Shown piece after piece: positions 9,404 to 18,385 of a DNA stretch of 64,000 bases. This DNA comes from Niallia sp. Man26 (GTDB lineage Bacteria; Bacillota; Bacilli; Bacillales; Cytobacillaceae). The position numbers and the translations under genes are program-made. The stretch is taken from positions 1,193,001-1,257,000 of the forward strand of contig NZ_CP095743.1 in NCBI RefSeq assembly GCF_022049065.2. The letters are read 5' to 3'. Below the pieces are notes generated by a model. It was not told where the DNA came from and made no database searches. It saw nothing but the letters and a program-made list of their open reading frames with translations. How positions within the stretch are numbered: position 1 is the first letter of the stretch; each line of letters begins with the position of its first letter.

Positions 9404-10963
9404 TTGACAGATACAAATGTAACAATACTATTTACTAGCGATGTGCACGGGAATATTTATCCTCTTCTTTATGGCAATAACCAGCCGGCAAATGTTGGTC
9501 TCGGAAAAGTAGCAGCTATTCTTGCAGAAGAAAGGGCCAAAAATGAGCATACAATTGTTATAGACAATGGGGATTTAATTCAAGGAACACCATTAACTTA
9601 TCATTATGTGCATGCATTAGCTGATAAAAAAAACCCAATGATCCAAATATTAAATAAGCTCCAATATGATGGCGCAGTTATAGGAAATCATGAATTTAAC
9701 TATGGACTCGATATTCTCCGCAAAGCAGCCTCAGAGTCAGAGTTCCCTTGGTTATGTGCAAACATAATCGATGAAACGGCAAATCAACCTTTTCTTGGCA
9801 AGCCATACATAATCAAGAACGCTGGCAATATCAAAATTGCAATACTTGGCATTACTACACATTACATACCAAATTGGGAAAATCCATCAAATATAAGCGG
9901 ACTTCGCTTTCATGATGCATTAGAAGAAGCAAAGTATTGGGTCGAGAAAATAAAAGCAGAAGAGCAGCCTAATTGCATCGTTGTTTCCTATCATGGCGGG
10001 TTTGAAAAAGATATAGACACAGGAGAGCCGACAGAAGCTCTTACTGGGGAAAACCAGGGCTTTAGCATGTGTGAACAAATCCAACATTTAGATGTACTGA
10101 TAACAGGTCATCAGCACAGAACACTGACAGGCAACATCAATGGTATTGAAGTTATTCAGGCAAGCAACAATGGCCAGCTAGTCGGTAAAATCACGTTAAC
10201 GTTCACTGAAAATGGAAAGCTTGCAGCAAAGAAATCTGAGCTGCTTTCGACAGAAGGAGTCGAGGCAGATCCTGACATTTTGGCGCTTGCTACTAGCTAT
10301 GAACAAAGCACACAACAATGGCTGGATACACCGATAGGCTTTATCGACGGAGATATGACTGTCTGTGATCCAATGGAAACCCGCTTGTCGGACAGCCCTT
10401 TAATTGAATTTATTAATAAAGTTCAAATGGAAGCAGCCGGTGTAAAAATCGCTAATACAGCACTGTTCAACAATGATTCACCTGGCTTCAAGCCGAATGT
10501 GACAATGAGAGACATTGTTTCTAATTACATTTATCCAAATACGCTGAAGGTTCTGGCCATCTCTGGCGAAGATATAAAGGATGCATTAGAGCAAAGCGCG
10601 AAATACTTTGAAGTCGACGAAAACGGTAATCCAGCCGTAAATAAGACATATCTATATCCAAAACCGCAGCATTATAATTATGATATGTGGGAAGGAATTG
10701 AATATATATTAGATATTTCTAAGCCAGTCGGACAAAGAGTCACGAAGCTGCAATATGCAGGCAAGGATATAAAGAAAGACGAACAGTTTGAAGTAGTTAT
10801 GAATAATTATCGGGCCGGCGGGGGCGGTAACTACTTCATGTATCAGAATAAGCCTGTTTTAAGAGAAGTGCAGTTTGACATGTCTGAGCTTATCGCTGAT
10901 TATATTACGGAAAGAAAAACGGTCAAGGCAACATGCGACCATAACTGGAAAGTTGTCTGGTAA
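9404..10963 (+). CDS. Metallophosphoesterase, 5'-nucleotidase family
   Basis: Predicted hydrolase of nucleotide monophosphates or cyclic nucleotides, 519 residues. The N-terminal metallophosphatase domain carries FTSDVHGN, DNGDLIQG, GNHEFNYG and ITGHQHRT, the ordered metal-binding motifs. The C-terminal 5'-nucleotidase domain contains the YPNTLKVLAISG and NNYRAGGGGNY stretches. It has no signal peptide, LPXTG or lipobox, so it is predicted cytoplasmic. Initiation is TTG 9404 behind ATAGGAGTGG. It is divergent from phnD, so it may process phosphorylated compounds taken up by the Phn importer. That link is inferred from position only. Confidence 0.85.
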   Translation: MTDTNVTILFTSDVHGNIYPLLYGNNQPANVGLGKVAAILAEERAKNEHTIVIDNGDLIQGTPLTYHYVHALADKKNPMIQILNKLQYDGAVIGNHEFNYGLDILRKAASESEFPWLCANIIDETANQPFLGKPYIIKNAGNIKIAILGITTHYIPNWENPSNISGLRFHDALEEAKYWVEKIKAEEQPNCIVVSYHGGFEKDIDTGEPTEALTGENQGFSMCEQIQHLDVLITGHQHRTLTGNINGIEVIQASNNGQLVGKITLTFTENGKLAAKKSELLSTEGVEADPDILALATSYEQSTQQWLDTPIGFIDGDMTVCDPMETRLSDSPLIEFINKVQMEAAGVKIANTALFNNDSPGFKPNVTMRDIVSNYIYPNTLKVLAISGEDIKDALEQSAKYFEVDENGNPAVNKTYLYPKPQHYNYDMWEGIEYILDISKPVGQRVTKLQYAGKDIKKDEQFEVVMNNYRAGGGGNYFMYQNKPVLREVQFDMSELIADYITERKTVKATCDHNWKVVW

Positions 10964-10988
10964 GAGGAATACATCTTCATAACTAGGA

Positions 10989-11018
10989 AAGAAGCATTGG
11001 CAGCAATGCTTCTTTTTC
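10989..11018 (+). terminator. Terminator of the phosphoesterase gene
   Basis: Arms AGAAGCATTG/CAATGCTTCT with a 4-base loop and a TTTTT tail. Confidence 0.85.
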
Positions 11019-11109
11019 ATACAGTAATATTTCATTGACATTCCTTTTTTACTGCTATAGTCTTAATATTAAAAAATTAATTTGTACTATTGGAAAGGGA
11101 TGAGAAGCT

Positions 11110-11826
11110 TTGGCAAACAGGCCTGTAATCGGGATAACAGGTGCGTATGTCCTTCATAATAAATTTATGGAGGGGACATATGTTCATCATGATTATCAAA
11201 AAACAATCCATGCAAATGGCGGACTTCCGGTCATTTTGCCTTTTGTCAGCGCAGAGCTGGCAGAAGAGATGGTCGATCATTGCGATGCGATTCTGTTAAG
11301 CGGCGGAGAGGATGTAGATCCTCAGTTTTATCATCAAGACCCACATCAAAAATTGGCAAGCACGATTCCCTTGAGAGATGAAGTTGAACTCGCGCTTATA
11401 AAAGCAGCGATGGAGAAGCAAAAGCCGATACTGGCTATTTGCCGCGGTGTTCAGATACTTAATGTTGCTTTAGGTGGTACATTGCTTCAGGATATTCCAA
11501 GCCAAGTTAGTGACAGCATTCAGCATACCCAAACAGCAGAGCGCAGCAGAGATACTCATTGGACAAGCATTGATGCGAGCAGCAAACTTTATGAAATAAT
11601 GGGAGTAGAGTCGGAAAGAGTCAACAGTCTCCATCATCAGGCAATAGACAGGCTCGCAGAAGAATTGATCGTGACAGCAAAAAGCTCTGACGGCATTATT
11701 GAAGCAGTTGAACATAAGGATTATGGTAATTTTTTATTAGGAATACAATGGCATCCAGAGTCGATGGCTTCCACCAATGAAAGAATGAATCGGATTTTCA
11801 CTGAGTTTATCGCTGCGGCAAAATAA
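11110..11826 (+). CDS. Gamma-glutamyl-gamma-aminobutyrate hydrolase-like (C26)
   Basis: Class-I glutamine amidotransferase-like hydrolase of the PuuD family, 238 residues. The nucleophile elbow is AICRGVQ, and the histidine-glutamate pair is in IQWHPES. HHQ and the SGGEDVDP loop are typical of C26 peptidases. The probable reaction is removal of a gamma-glutamyl group from a polyamine- or GABA-derived substrate in the cytoplasm. No other Puu genes are nearby, so the substrate is open. The start is TTG 11110 behind AAAGGGATGAG. A hairpin with 7 bp arms (about 11845-11874) follows. Confidence 0.82.
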   Translation: MANRPVIGITGAYVLHNKFMEGTYVHHDYQKTIHANGGLPVILPFVSAELAEEMVDHCDAILLSGGEDVDPQFYHQDPHQKLASTIPLRDEVELALIKAAMEKQKPILAICRGVQILNVALGGTLLQDIPSQVSDSIQHTQTAERSRDTHWTSIDASSKLYEIMGVESERVNSLHHQAIDRLAEELIVTAKSSDGIIEAVEHKDYGNFLLGIQWHPESMASTNERMNRIFTEFIAAAK

Positions 11827-11844
11827 ACATTAGTTTAAGCCGAT

Positions 11845-11876
11845 AGAGGGCAGCAAACAGCAGCCCTCTTCTGGTT
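11845..11876 (+). terminator. Probable weak terminator after the C26 hydrolase
   Basis: AGAGGGC/GCCCTCT stem extended by a GC/GC pair across an A-A mismatch, followed by an interrupted T tract. Confidence 0.5.
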
Positions 11877-12040
11877 TATTCTTTTAGAGAGCATGACAAT
11901 TGTTTATTTCCCCTTTTTTATAGAGAACATATGAGAAAAGTGCTAGTATGTTAAGTAGATGAAATATTGTTTTATTGGTAAAGCAAACTTGAAAGATCGT
12001 AAACCCAAGCGATTGAAAAGAGTATACTGGGGTGAAATAG

Positions 12041-13972
12041 ATGCTAGAAAATCGCACAGGAAATCTTTTAAAGCAGCTAATGGCTGCAGAGGACCTAATA
12101 ACAAGTGAACAATTATCGAGAGTGCTTCATGTTACATCAAGAACCATACGCAATGATATGAAGGAACTGGAATCATTGCTAGCGGCAAATGGCGCGAAAA
12201 TTAAATCTGTGAGAGGACAAGGCTATAAATTAGTAATTGAAAGTGACCAGCTTTTTCGGAAATTTCTGCAAGAAAGTTTTCATAAGGGAAAAGACGATAT
12301 TATTCCGACGCTGAAAGGCGGAAGAGTTCACTACATTATTAACAGGCTTTTGCTGACAGATAAAAACTTAAAGCTGGAAGACTTGGCAGAAGAGCTGTTC
12401 ATAAGCAAATCGACGATCCAAAATGACTTGAAAGAGGTGAAAGAGCTTCTTTTAGTTTATGATTTAAAAGTCGAGAAGACAGGAAACAGTGGACTAAGAA
12501 TAAAAGGGGATGAAGTTAATCTTCGCTTTTGCATGTCAGAATATCTATTTAATAGAAAGCTTGATCAGACAGAGCTGACATATGATCCAGCAGCCCTCTT
12601 AGTAAATGAAGAGTTAGCAGCTATTCGCAATATCATTCTCGAAGAAATCAGGGATGCTGGCATCACCTTATCCGACATTAGCTTGAATAATCTCGTTGTT
12701 CATATTGCAATTGCTTGTAAGCGTATACGGGAAGGGAATTATATTTCCGCCATTCCGAAAGAAAAAAATGAAATACTAAAGGAAAAAGAGTATGCAGTTT
12801 CTGAAAAAATTGTTCGAACAATTGAAGAAGAGCTTAACGTAGCATTTCCTGAAACAGAAATTGCTTATATCGCCATCCACCTTCTAGGCACAAAATTGCT
12901 GACTCATCATGAGCTAACAGATGGGGAAGTGCTTGAATTTATTGATGAAAGCATCATGGATTTGACCAAAAAAATACTCGCTGAAACGGACGAAAAGATG
13001 GACCTCGGCATTAAAGAAGACAGAGAGCTGTTTACAGGATTGTCTTTGCATTTGAAGCCAGCGATTAACAGATTTCGTTATAAAATGAATTTGAGAAATC
13101 CGTTGTTAGACGATATTAAATCTAATTATCCTATTCCTTTTGAAGCAGGAGTTGTGGCTGCAGGAGTTATTAATAAGGAATTAGGCTATGACATTCACGA
13201 AAATGAAATTGCCTTTTTGGCTCTGCACTTTGGAGCAGCAATGGAAAGAAAAAAAGTCAGCAGTAAAAAGAAACGGTGCATGATTGTCTGTGCATCAGGA
13301 GTGGGAAGTGCCAATCTGCTTTATTATAAGCTGAAGTCTCAATACAGCTCAGAACTTGAAATGATCGGAACAACAGAGCTTTATAAGGTGAAAGAAATCA
13401 ATTTTGCAGAAATTGACCTTATAATCAGCACGATTCCCATTAAGGAAGAAGTGCCTGTTCCTGTTATTGAAGTAAATACGATTCTTGGAGACAGAGATTT
13501 TGAGAAAATCAATGGAGCATTATATTCTAAGAAGGCAAAAAACAAAGCTGATTCTTCTATTAGAAGCGAGTTAGTCTTCTTACAGCAGCCTTTTGATAAA
13601 AAGGAAGAGGTATTTGCCTTTTTAGAGGCAGAGCTTTTGAAGCTAGGCTTAATTGACGAAAGCTTTATGGATAATGTGAGAAAGCGCGAAAAAGTGTCAC
13701 CGACATGTTTTGGGAATTTAGTCGCCATCCCGCATCCAAATACGCCGCAGACTGAGGAGACTTTTTGGGCCTTTTGCACATTGCAAAAGCCAATTGACTG
13801 GGGCGGAAAGAATGTTCAGTTTGTTTGTCTGTTAAGTGTGCAAAAGAACAGTACAGGAGATTTTCAGGAAATGTATGACGTGCTGGGAGATGTTCTTGAC
13901 AGTCCTGCCATTATTCAGCATATGCTGAAATGCAAAAGCTTTTCAGAATTTAAGGCTGTTTTTCCTTCATAA
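12041..13972 (+). CDS. PRD-containing PTS regulator, LicR/ManR type
   Basis: Transcription activator controlled by PTS phosphorylation, 643 residues. The order is N-terminal HTH (about 10-60), second Mga-like HTH (about 90-150), two PRDs, an EIIB-like domain (about 410-500) and an EIIA-like domain (about 510-640). All expected phospho-sites are present: His221 and His280 in PRD1, His337 and His396 in PRD2, Cys417 in CASGVGS, and His565 in AIPHPN. It is normally activated by HPr phosphorylation of PRDs and inhibited by its cognate EII. It is followed 24 bases later by an EIIB gene. No EIIC or EIIA gene is nearby, so its sugar signal must come from elsewhere. Confidence 0.88.
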   Translation: MLENRTGNLLKQLMAAEDLITSEQLSRVLHVTSRTIRNDMKELESLLAANGAKIKSVRGQGYKLVIESDQLFRKFLQESFHKGKDDIIPTLKGGRVHYIINRLLLTDKNLKLEDLAEELFISKSTIQNDLKEVKELLLVYDLKVEKTGNSGLRIKGDEVNLRFCMSEYLFNRKLDQTELTYDPAALLVNEELAAIRNIILEEIRDAGITLSDISLNNLVVHIAIACKRIREGNYISAIPKEKNEILKEKEYAVSEKIVRTIEEELNVAFPETEIAYIAIHLLGTKLLTHHELTDGEVLEFIDESIMDLTKKILAETDEKMDLGIKEDRELFTGLSLHLKPAINRFRYKMNLRNPLLDDIKSNYPIPFEAGVVAAGVINKELGYDIHENEIAFLALHFGAAMERKKVSSKKKRCMIVCASGVGSANLLYYKLKSQYSSELEMIGTTELYKVKEINFAEIDLIISTIPIKEEVPVPVIEVNTILGDRDFEKINGALYSKKAKNKADSSIRSELVFLQQPFDKKEEVFAFLEAELLKLGLIDESFMDNVRKREKVSPTCFGNLVAIPHPNTPQTEETFWAFCTLQKPIDWGGKNVQFVCLLSVQKNSTGDFQEMYDVLGDVLDSPAIIQHMLKCKSFSEFKAVFPS

Positions 13973-13996
13973 GAGAGTTAAGGGTGTGAGGATATC

Positions 13997-14341
13997 ATGA
14001 GAATATTATTATGCTGTGCTGTCGGCATGTCTACAAGCTTGCTTGTGCGCAAAATGAAGAAATATGCAGAGACCAATAATATAGATTGCACTATCTGGGC
14101 GATTCCTGCTGAAGCGATCAACCATCATTTAGATAAAGCAGATGTTATTTTGCTTGGACCGCAAGTTCGGTTTCTGCTCCGTGATGTTACAAAAATGGCA
14201 AGCAAAAAAGAAATTCCTGTTTCCATCATTAATACGGTGGACTATGGAAAGTTTAATGCAAAGGAAGTTCTTGACCTTGCTGTGAAACTGGTTTCAGAAA
14301 AGAAAAACAGCGGGCTGGCCTTTTTGGATGGCCAGCAATAA
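13997..14341 (+). CDS. PTS lactose/cellobiose-family EIIB
   Basis: Soluble phosphocarrier of the LicB/CelA type, 114 residues. The phospho-cysteine is Cys7 in the P-loop CAVGMSTSLL. The segment VILLGPQVRFLL is the family signature. It usually takes phosphate from EIIA and gives it to the sugar on EIIC, but neither partner is encoded in this window. It is co-directional with the LicR-like gene and probably co-transcribed. A GCTGGCC/GGCCAGC hairpin spans the last codons. It may serve a distant permease, or signal to the regulator. Confidence 0.85.
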   Translation: MRILLCCAVGMSTSLLVRKMKKYAETNNIDCTIWAIPAEAINHHLDKADVILLGPQVRFLLRDVTKMASKKEIPVSIINTVDYGKFNAKEVLDLAVKLVSEKKNSGLAFLDGQQ

Positions 14342-14494
14342 GCTTTCCAAACACGCAAAAAAACATGAATAGTTTTCTGACTTTATCAAAAGATAGAAGA
14401 AGAACGGAAAAGAAAAGAAAAAAAGTTAGTATTAACATTGAAAATCAGCTAAAATAGAAAGGTAACACATATTTTTATTTGGAGGTATTTTACC

Positions 14495-14761
14495 ATGAGC
14501 GAAAAAACTTTTACTATTATTGATGAAACTGGAATACATGCAAGACCAGCTACATTATTAGTAAGCACTGCAAGCAAATTCAAATCAGACATGCAAATTG
14601 CATATAAAGGCAAATCTGTAAACTTGAAATCCATCATGGGCGTTATGTCACTTGGTGTACCAAAAGGCGGAGAAATTACTATTTCTGCTACTGGTGAAGA
14701 CGAAGCAGAAGCTGTAGATGGTTTGGAAGCAGTTCTTAAAAAAGAAGGCCTAGTAGGCTAA
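14495..14761 (+). CDS. ptsH: Phosphocarrier protein HPr
   Basis: General PTS phosphocarrier, 88 residues. The EI-phosphorylated His15 (GIHARPA) and the HPr-kinase site Ser46 ([12 protein letters not shown]) are both present, so this is HPr and not Crh, which lacks the histidine. It accepts phosphate from EI, donates it to EIIAs and PRD regulators, and as HPr-Ser46-P is a CcpA co-repressor. Unusually for a Bacillus it is not followed by ptsI. It has its own TTTGGAGG ribosome site and a strong terminator. It may serve the LicR-like regulator directly upstream. Confidence 0.93.
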   Translation: MSEKTFTIIDETGIHARPATLLVSTASKFKSDMQIAYKGKSVNLKSIMGVMSLGVPKGGEITISATGEDEAEAVDGLEAVLKKEGLVG

Positions 14762-14779
14762 TCCAAACAAAATACATAC

Positions 14780-14812
14780 TAAAAGCCCCCTATACATTAG
14801 GGGGCTTTTAGT
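14780..14812 (+). terminator. Terminator of ptsH
   Basis: AAAAGCCCCCTA/TAGGGGGCTTTT stem, a strong GC core with a T tail. Confidence 0.9.
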
Positions 14813-14877
14813 TTTCATAAGAATTATTGTCCAAATATTCCGATTATCATGTAAAATGGGAATGGGAGGGAAAACTA

Positions 14878-15663
14878 ATGGTTGTAAAGGCAGAAGGTAT
14901 TGGACTTAAAAGGAATGGGAAATGGATTTTAAAGGATATTAATTGGGAAATTAACCGCGGAGAGCATTGGGTGCTATATGGCTTAAATGGAGCAGGAAAA
15001 AGTGCGCTGCTTAATATGATTTGCGCTTATTATCATCCAACAGTCGGAAAGCTGACTGTGCTTGACAAAGAATTCGGTGCATCAGAGCTTGGTGCTAATT
15101 TAAGAAAAAGAATCGGCCTTGTATCGAGCAGGCTGCAGCAAAATCTTTATGTATCAGACAGTGCCTATGAAATCATTTTGAGCGGTGCTTATGCAAGCAT
15201 CGGTTTATATGAAACACCTACAGATGAAGTCAGGGCTAAAGCAATCCGCCTTCTTAGAGAGCTAGGCTGTTATGAATATGCCGACAGGGCATACTCCAGC
15301 TTATCGCAAGGAGAGAAGCAGCGTGTTTTAATTGCCCGTTCACTTATGCTCGACCCAGAGCTCATAATTCTTGATGAGCCGGCGACCGGCCTTGACTTTT
15401 TAGCAAGAGAGCAATTGCTTGAAACAATTCAAACCTTGGCGCAAATGGAAGCGGCCCCGACGATTATTTATGTGACACATCATCTGGAAGAAATTTTGCC
15501 AGTATTTTCTTCCACATTGCTTTTGAAGGAGGGGACTGTTTTTGCTAAAGGAAAAACGGAAGAAATTATGACAAGTTCTAGCTTAAGCGAGTATTTCTCC
15601 TTTCCTGTCGATGTTATCTGGAGTAATGGACGGCCGCTTTTGGCAAAACATGTAACTCAATGA
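14878..15663 (+). CDS. ABC ATPase without permease, YlmA family
   Basis: Cytoplasmic ABC ATP-binding protein of 261 residues, resembling B. subtilis YlmA and ModF-like ATPases. Walker A is GLNGAGKSA, the signature LSQGEKQR, Walker B LIILDEP and the switch histidine VTHHLEE. The frame opens at 14827, but GGGAGGG ahead of ATG 14878 marks the start. There is no permease or binding protein beside it, so it either pairs with distant partners or has a non-transport role. The function is unknown in the family. Confidence 0.82.
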   Translation: MVVKAEGIGLKRNGKWILKDINWEINRGEHWVLYGLNGAGKSALLNMICAYYHPTVGKLTVLDKEFGASELGANLRKRIGLVSSRLQQNLYVSDSAYEIILSGAYASIGLYETPTDEVRAKAIRLLRELGCYEYADRAYSSLSQGEKQRVLIARSLMLDPELIILDEPATGLDFLAREQLLETIQTLAQMEAAPTIIYVTHHLEEILPVFSSTLLLKEGTVFAKGKTEEIMTSSSLSEYFSFPVDVIWSNGRPLLAKHVTQ

Positions 15664-15679
15664 CTTAAGAGATGGAATA

Positions 15680-15705
15680 AGGCTGGCCAAATTTCTGGCC
15701 AGCCT
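15680..15705. terminator. GC-rich hairpin between convergent genes
   Basis: Perfect 10 bp arms AGGCTGGCCA/TGGCCAGCCT with a 6-base loop but no T run. It may block readthrough between the ATPase gene and the convergent small membrane protein gene. Confidence 0.5.
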
Positions 15706-15720
15706 AAATCATGTGCATGG

Positions 15721-16026
15721 TTAATCCCAATCCTCGTAAACAACAACACCGCCAGTTAAATCAATGGTGTTTCGTTCCCCTTTATATAATAGCTTTCCGT
15801 TTTCCTCGACAATCAGATTCTCATAAGTAAATACTTTTTTGCCAGTTGGAAGGGTAATGATTACTTTGTCTCCTAGGTTTTGGTCATTGGGCTTATCTGC
15901 AAAAAATAGCTCTGTGAAAATAAAGCCGCCGATAAAAAGAAGAAGTAAGACACCACAGCTAATAAGGTATAATTTTTTTTTCCCCTTTTTATGATCCTGG
16001 TTTGCATGTTTTTCTAATCGATTCAT
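15721..16026 (-). CDS. Small single-pass membrane protein, unknown
   Basis: Unrecognised 101-residue protein. It has a basic N-terminus, one transmembrane helix (about 19-40, LYLISCGVLLLLFIGGFIF), and a short exported domain rich in beta-strand residues (KVIITLPTGKKVFTYENL). The frame is open from 16098, but GGAGG five bases before ATG 16026 (MNRLEKHA) is the best start. It is probably tethered to the outer face of the membrane. The neighbours give no functional hint. Confidence 0.55.
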   Translation of the reverse strand: MNRLEKHANQDHKKGKKKLYLISCGVLLLLFIGGFIFTELFFADKPNDQNLGDKVIITLPTGKKVFTYENLIVEENGKLLYKGERNTIDLTGGVVVYEDWD

Positions 16027-16176
16027 CTTTTCCTCCATACTTGCATTGTTCAATAAATATTTAAAAATTCCCTTATTAGTAAAATATGAGATTTTCAAAA
16101 AAAGATGATTAATAATCGTAATTTAGAAAGATAGTAAATAATAAAAATGTGAATGATTAAAAAAATTAATAAATAG

Positions 16177-16202
16177 TGAAACTTCTCCGCGCTTTCTTCG
16201 TA
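16177..16202 (+). promoter_or_regulatory. Sigma-W promoter of the NfeD-flotillin operon
   Basis: Exact TGAAAC (16177-16182), 16-base spacer, exact CGTA (16199-16202). This matches the B. subtilis sigma-W consensus, and the homologous yuaFGI operon is a known sigma-W target. Cell envelope stress induction is therefore expected. Confidence 0.9.
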
Positions 16203-16300
16203 AATAAGTTATCAAAACATTTAGAAAGGATAGGTGGTGAATGGTTTAGTTTGGGAGAGTGTTTTTTATAAATAAAACTTTAGAAAGTGAATGATGCTAA

Positions 16301-16813
16301 ATGGAGCTATTCGGAGTTAGTATAATATCCATTTATCTCGCTGTATTAGTGATTTCAGCGGTGCTCATTTTGTTCTCCATCTTTTTTTCCGATATTATTC
16401 ATGCAGATATCGGCATCCTTAATCCTACATTATTGCTTTCCTTTTTGACGATTTTGTCAGCATGCGGATATTTATTAGAACGCTATAGCGATATGAACAG
16501 TCTGTTAATTCTTGGACTGTCGGCGATAGCGGCCTTAATTGCGGCAAGTTGCTTCCACTTTTTTGTATTAATTCCATTATCTTCTGCAGAGGAGTCGCTC
16601 GTGTACAATGAAGAGTCTTTAAAGGGAAGAATCGGAAAAGTAATAACTGCAGTTCCAAAGGATGGTTTCGGGGAAATAATGATTGAAAGCACAAGCGGAC
16701 ATATTTCAAAGACAGCGGCCAGTTTTTACAATGAAGTTATCGAAAATGGAACAGAAACAATTGTGGTGGAGGTGAGAGACCGGATTTGCTATGTCGTCCC
16801 GTATGACGGCTGA
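16301..16813 (+). CDS. yuaF: NfeD-like membrane protein, YuaF type
   Basis: Membrane partner of flotillin, 170 residues. Three hydrophobic helices (about 5-30, 40-58, 68-92) are followed by a small C-terminal beta-barrel/OB-like domain (about 105-165, GRIGKVITAVPKDGFGEI). It lacks the protease domain of long NfeD proteins. It is 39 bases upstream of the flotillin gene and preceded by a sigma-W promoter, the same arrangement as B. subtilis yuaF-floT. A role in membrane fluidity and lipid microdomains under envelope stress is inferred from the family. Confidence 0.88.
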   Translation: MELFGVSIISIYLAVLVISAVLILFSIFFSDIIHADIGILNPTLLLSFLTILSACGYLLERYSDMNSLLILGLSAIAALIAASCFHFFVLIPLSSAEESLVYNEESLKGRIGKVITAVPKDGFGEIMIESTSGHISKTAASFYNEVIENGTETIVVEVRDRICYVVPYDG

Positions 16814-16852
16814 AATGATTTACTTACAACATAAGGGAAAGAAGGAGGAACA

Positions 16853-18349
16853 ATGATGGGAATTGCTCTAGAAATTTGGATTATTATCGGAATTGTACTT
16901 ATTTTGTTTATTGCGTTAGTAGGTATTTTTATCGCTAAATATAAAACAGCAGGGCCTGATGAAGCACTTATCGTTACAGGCAGCTATCTAGGTTCGAAAA
17001 ATGTTCATGTAGATGAATCAGGAAATAAAATTAAGATTATTCGCGGCGGCGGTACATTTATTTTGCCTGTGTTTCAGCAGTCAGAGCCGCTAAGCTTGCT
17101 GTCAAGTAAGCTAGATGTATCCACACCAGAAGTTTATACAGAACAAGGTGTTCCTGTTATGGCTGATGGTACGGCTATTATAAAAATTGGCGGATCAATT
17201 GGCGAAATTGCAACTGCAGCCGAGCAGTTCCTTGGAAAATCAAAAGGAGATCGGGAAAATGAAGCAAGAGAAGTGCTGGAAGGTCATCTTCGCTCGATTT
17301 TAGGGAGTATGACAGTCGAAGAAATCTATAAAAACAGAGATAAATTCTCTCAAGAAGTGCAGCGGGTTGCGTCACAAGATTTGGCAAAGATGGGCTTAAT
17401 GATTGTTTCCTTTACAATAAAGGATGTAAGAGATAAGAACGGCTATTTAGATTCTCTTGGTAAGCCTAGAATTGCCCAAGTGAAAAGAGATGCAGACATC
17501 GCTACAGCTGAGGCAGACAAAGAAACAAGAATTAAAAGAGCAGAAGCAGATAAGGATGCGAAAAAGGCAGAATTGGAGCGGGCTACTGAAATAGCAGAAG
17601 CGGAAAAGGAAAATCAGATGAAAATGGCTGATTTCAGAAGAGACCAGGATATAGCGAAAGCTCGTGCTGACCAGGCATATGATTTGGAAACTGCACGTTC
17701 TAAACAAGATGTAACAGAGCAAGAAATGCAAATTCGCATCATTGAAAGACAAAAGCAGATTGAACTGGAAGAAAAAGAGATACTAAGAAGAGAAAAGCAA
17801 TATGATTCGGAAGTGAAAAAGAAAGCCGATGCAGACCGTTACGCAGTGGAGCAGTCAGCAGAAGCAAATAAACGCAGACAGATGGCAGAAGCCGATGCCA
17901 ATCAATACAGAATTGAGTCACAAGCGAAGGCAGAAGCCGAAAAAGTTCGTGTCGATGGATTGGCTAAAGCGGAAGCTGAGAAAGCAAAAGGGGAAACAGA
18001 AGCAGAAATCATCCGCTTGAAAGGTTTAGCAGAGGCAGAGGCGAAGCGGAAGATTGCGGAAGCATATGATATGTATGGCCAGGCAGCTATGTTAGATATG
18101 GTGTTGGAGATGCTTCCTGAGTATGCGAAACAAGTGGCAAGCCCGCTTGGCAACATCGATAAAATTACAGTTGTCGATACAGGCGGAAACGGCAGCTCTG
18201 GTGCAAACAAAGTATCAGCATATGCGACTGATTTAATGGCAACAATGCAAGAATCTTTAAAAGCATCTGCTGGGATTGATGTGAAGGAGCTTCTGGATAA
18301 TCTTTCAGGTAAGAGAGTCGACGCGCTCCCTTCAGAAGTAAAGGAATAA
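16853..18349 (+). CDS. floT: Flotillin-like scaffold protein
   Basis: Membrane-associated scaffold of functional microdomains, 498 residues. It has an N-terminal hydrophobic hairpin (about 5-28), an SPFH/PHB domain (about 45-215), a long Glu/Ala-rich coiled coil with EAEK repeats (about 215-420) and a C-terminal oligomerisation part. It is very close to B. subtilis YuaG/FloT over its whole length. AAGGAGG precedes two consecutive ATGs (16853 and 16856); either could start translation. It forms a sigma-W operon with the NfeD gene, and a terminator follows immediately. Confidence 0.95.
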   Translation: MMGIALEIWIIIGIVLILFIALVGIFIAKYKTAGPDEALIVTGSYLGSKNVHVDESGNKIKIIRGGGTFILPVFQQSEPLSLLSSKLDVSTPEVYTEQGVPVMADGTAIIKIGGSIGEIATAAEQFLGKSKGDRENEAREVLEGHLRSILGSMTVEEIYKNRDKFSQEVQRVASQDLAKMGLMIVSFTIKDVRDKNGYLDSLGKPRIAQVKRDADIATAEADKETRIKRAEADKDAKKAELERATEIAEAEKENQMKMADFRRDQDIAKARADQAYDLETARSKQDVTEQEMQIRIIERQKQIELEEKEILRREKQYDSEVKKKADADRYAVEQSAEANKRRQMAEADANQYRIESQAKAEAEKVRVDGLAKAEAEKAKGETEAEIIRLKGLAEAEAKRKIAEAYDMYGQAAMLDMVLEMLPEYAKQVASPLGNIDKITVVDTGGNGSSGANKVSAYATDLMATMQESLKASAGIDVKELLDNLSGKRVDALPSEVKE

Positions 18350-18353
18350 GATG

Positions 18354-18385
18354 AAAAGGGTATCCTGATTCGAGGATACCCTTTC
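18354..18385 (+). terminator. Terminator of the floT operon
   Basis: Arms AAAGGGTATCCT/AGGATACCCTTT with a 6-base loop. The arm sequence is nearly repeated in the terminator at 18551-18583. Confidence 0.8.

Noticed and set aside
16113-16122. Zur box upstream of the 101-residue membrane protein
   Set aside because: TAATCGTAAT is only a half site; the other half matches about 2 of 10.
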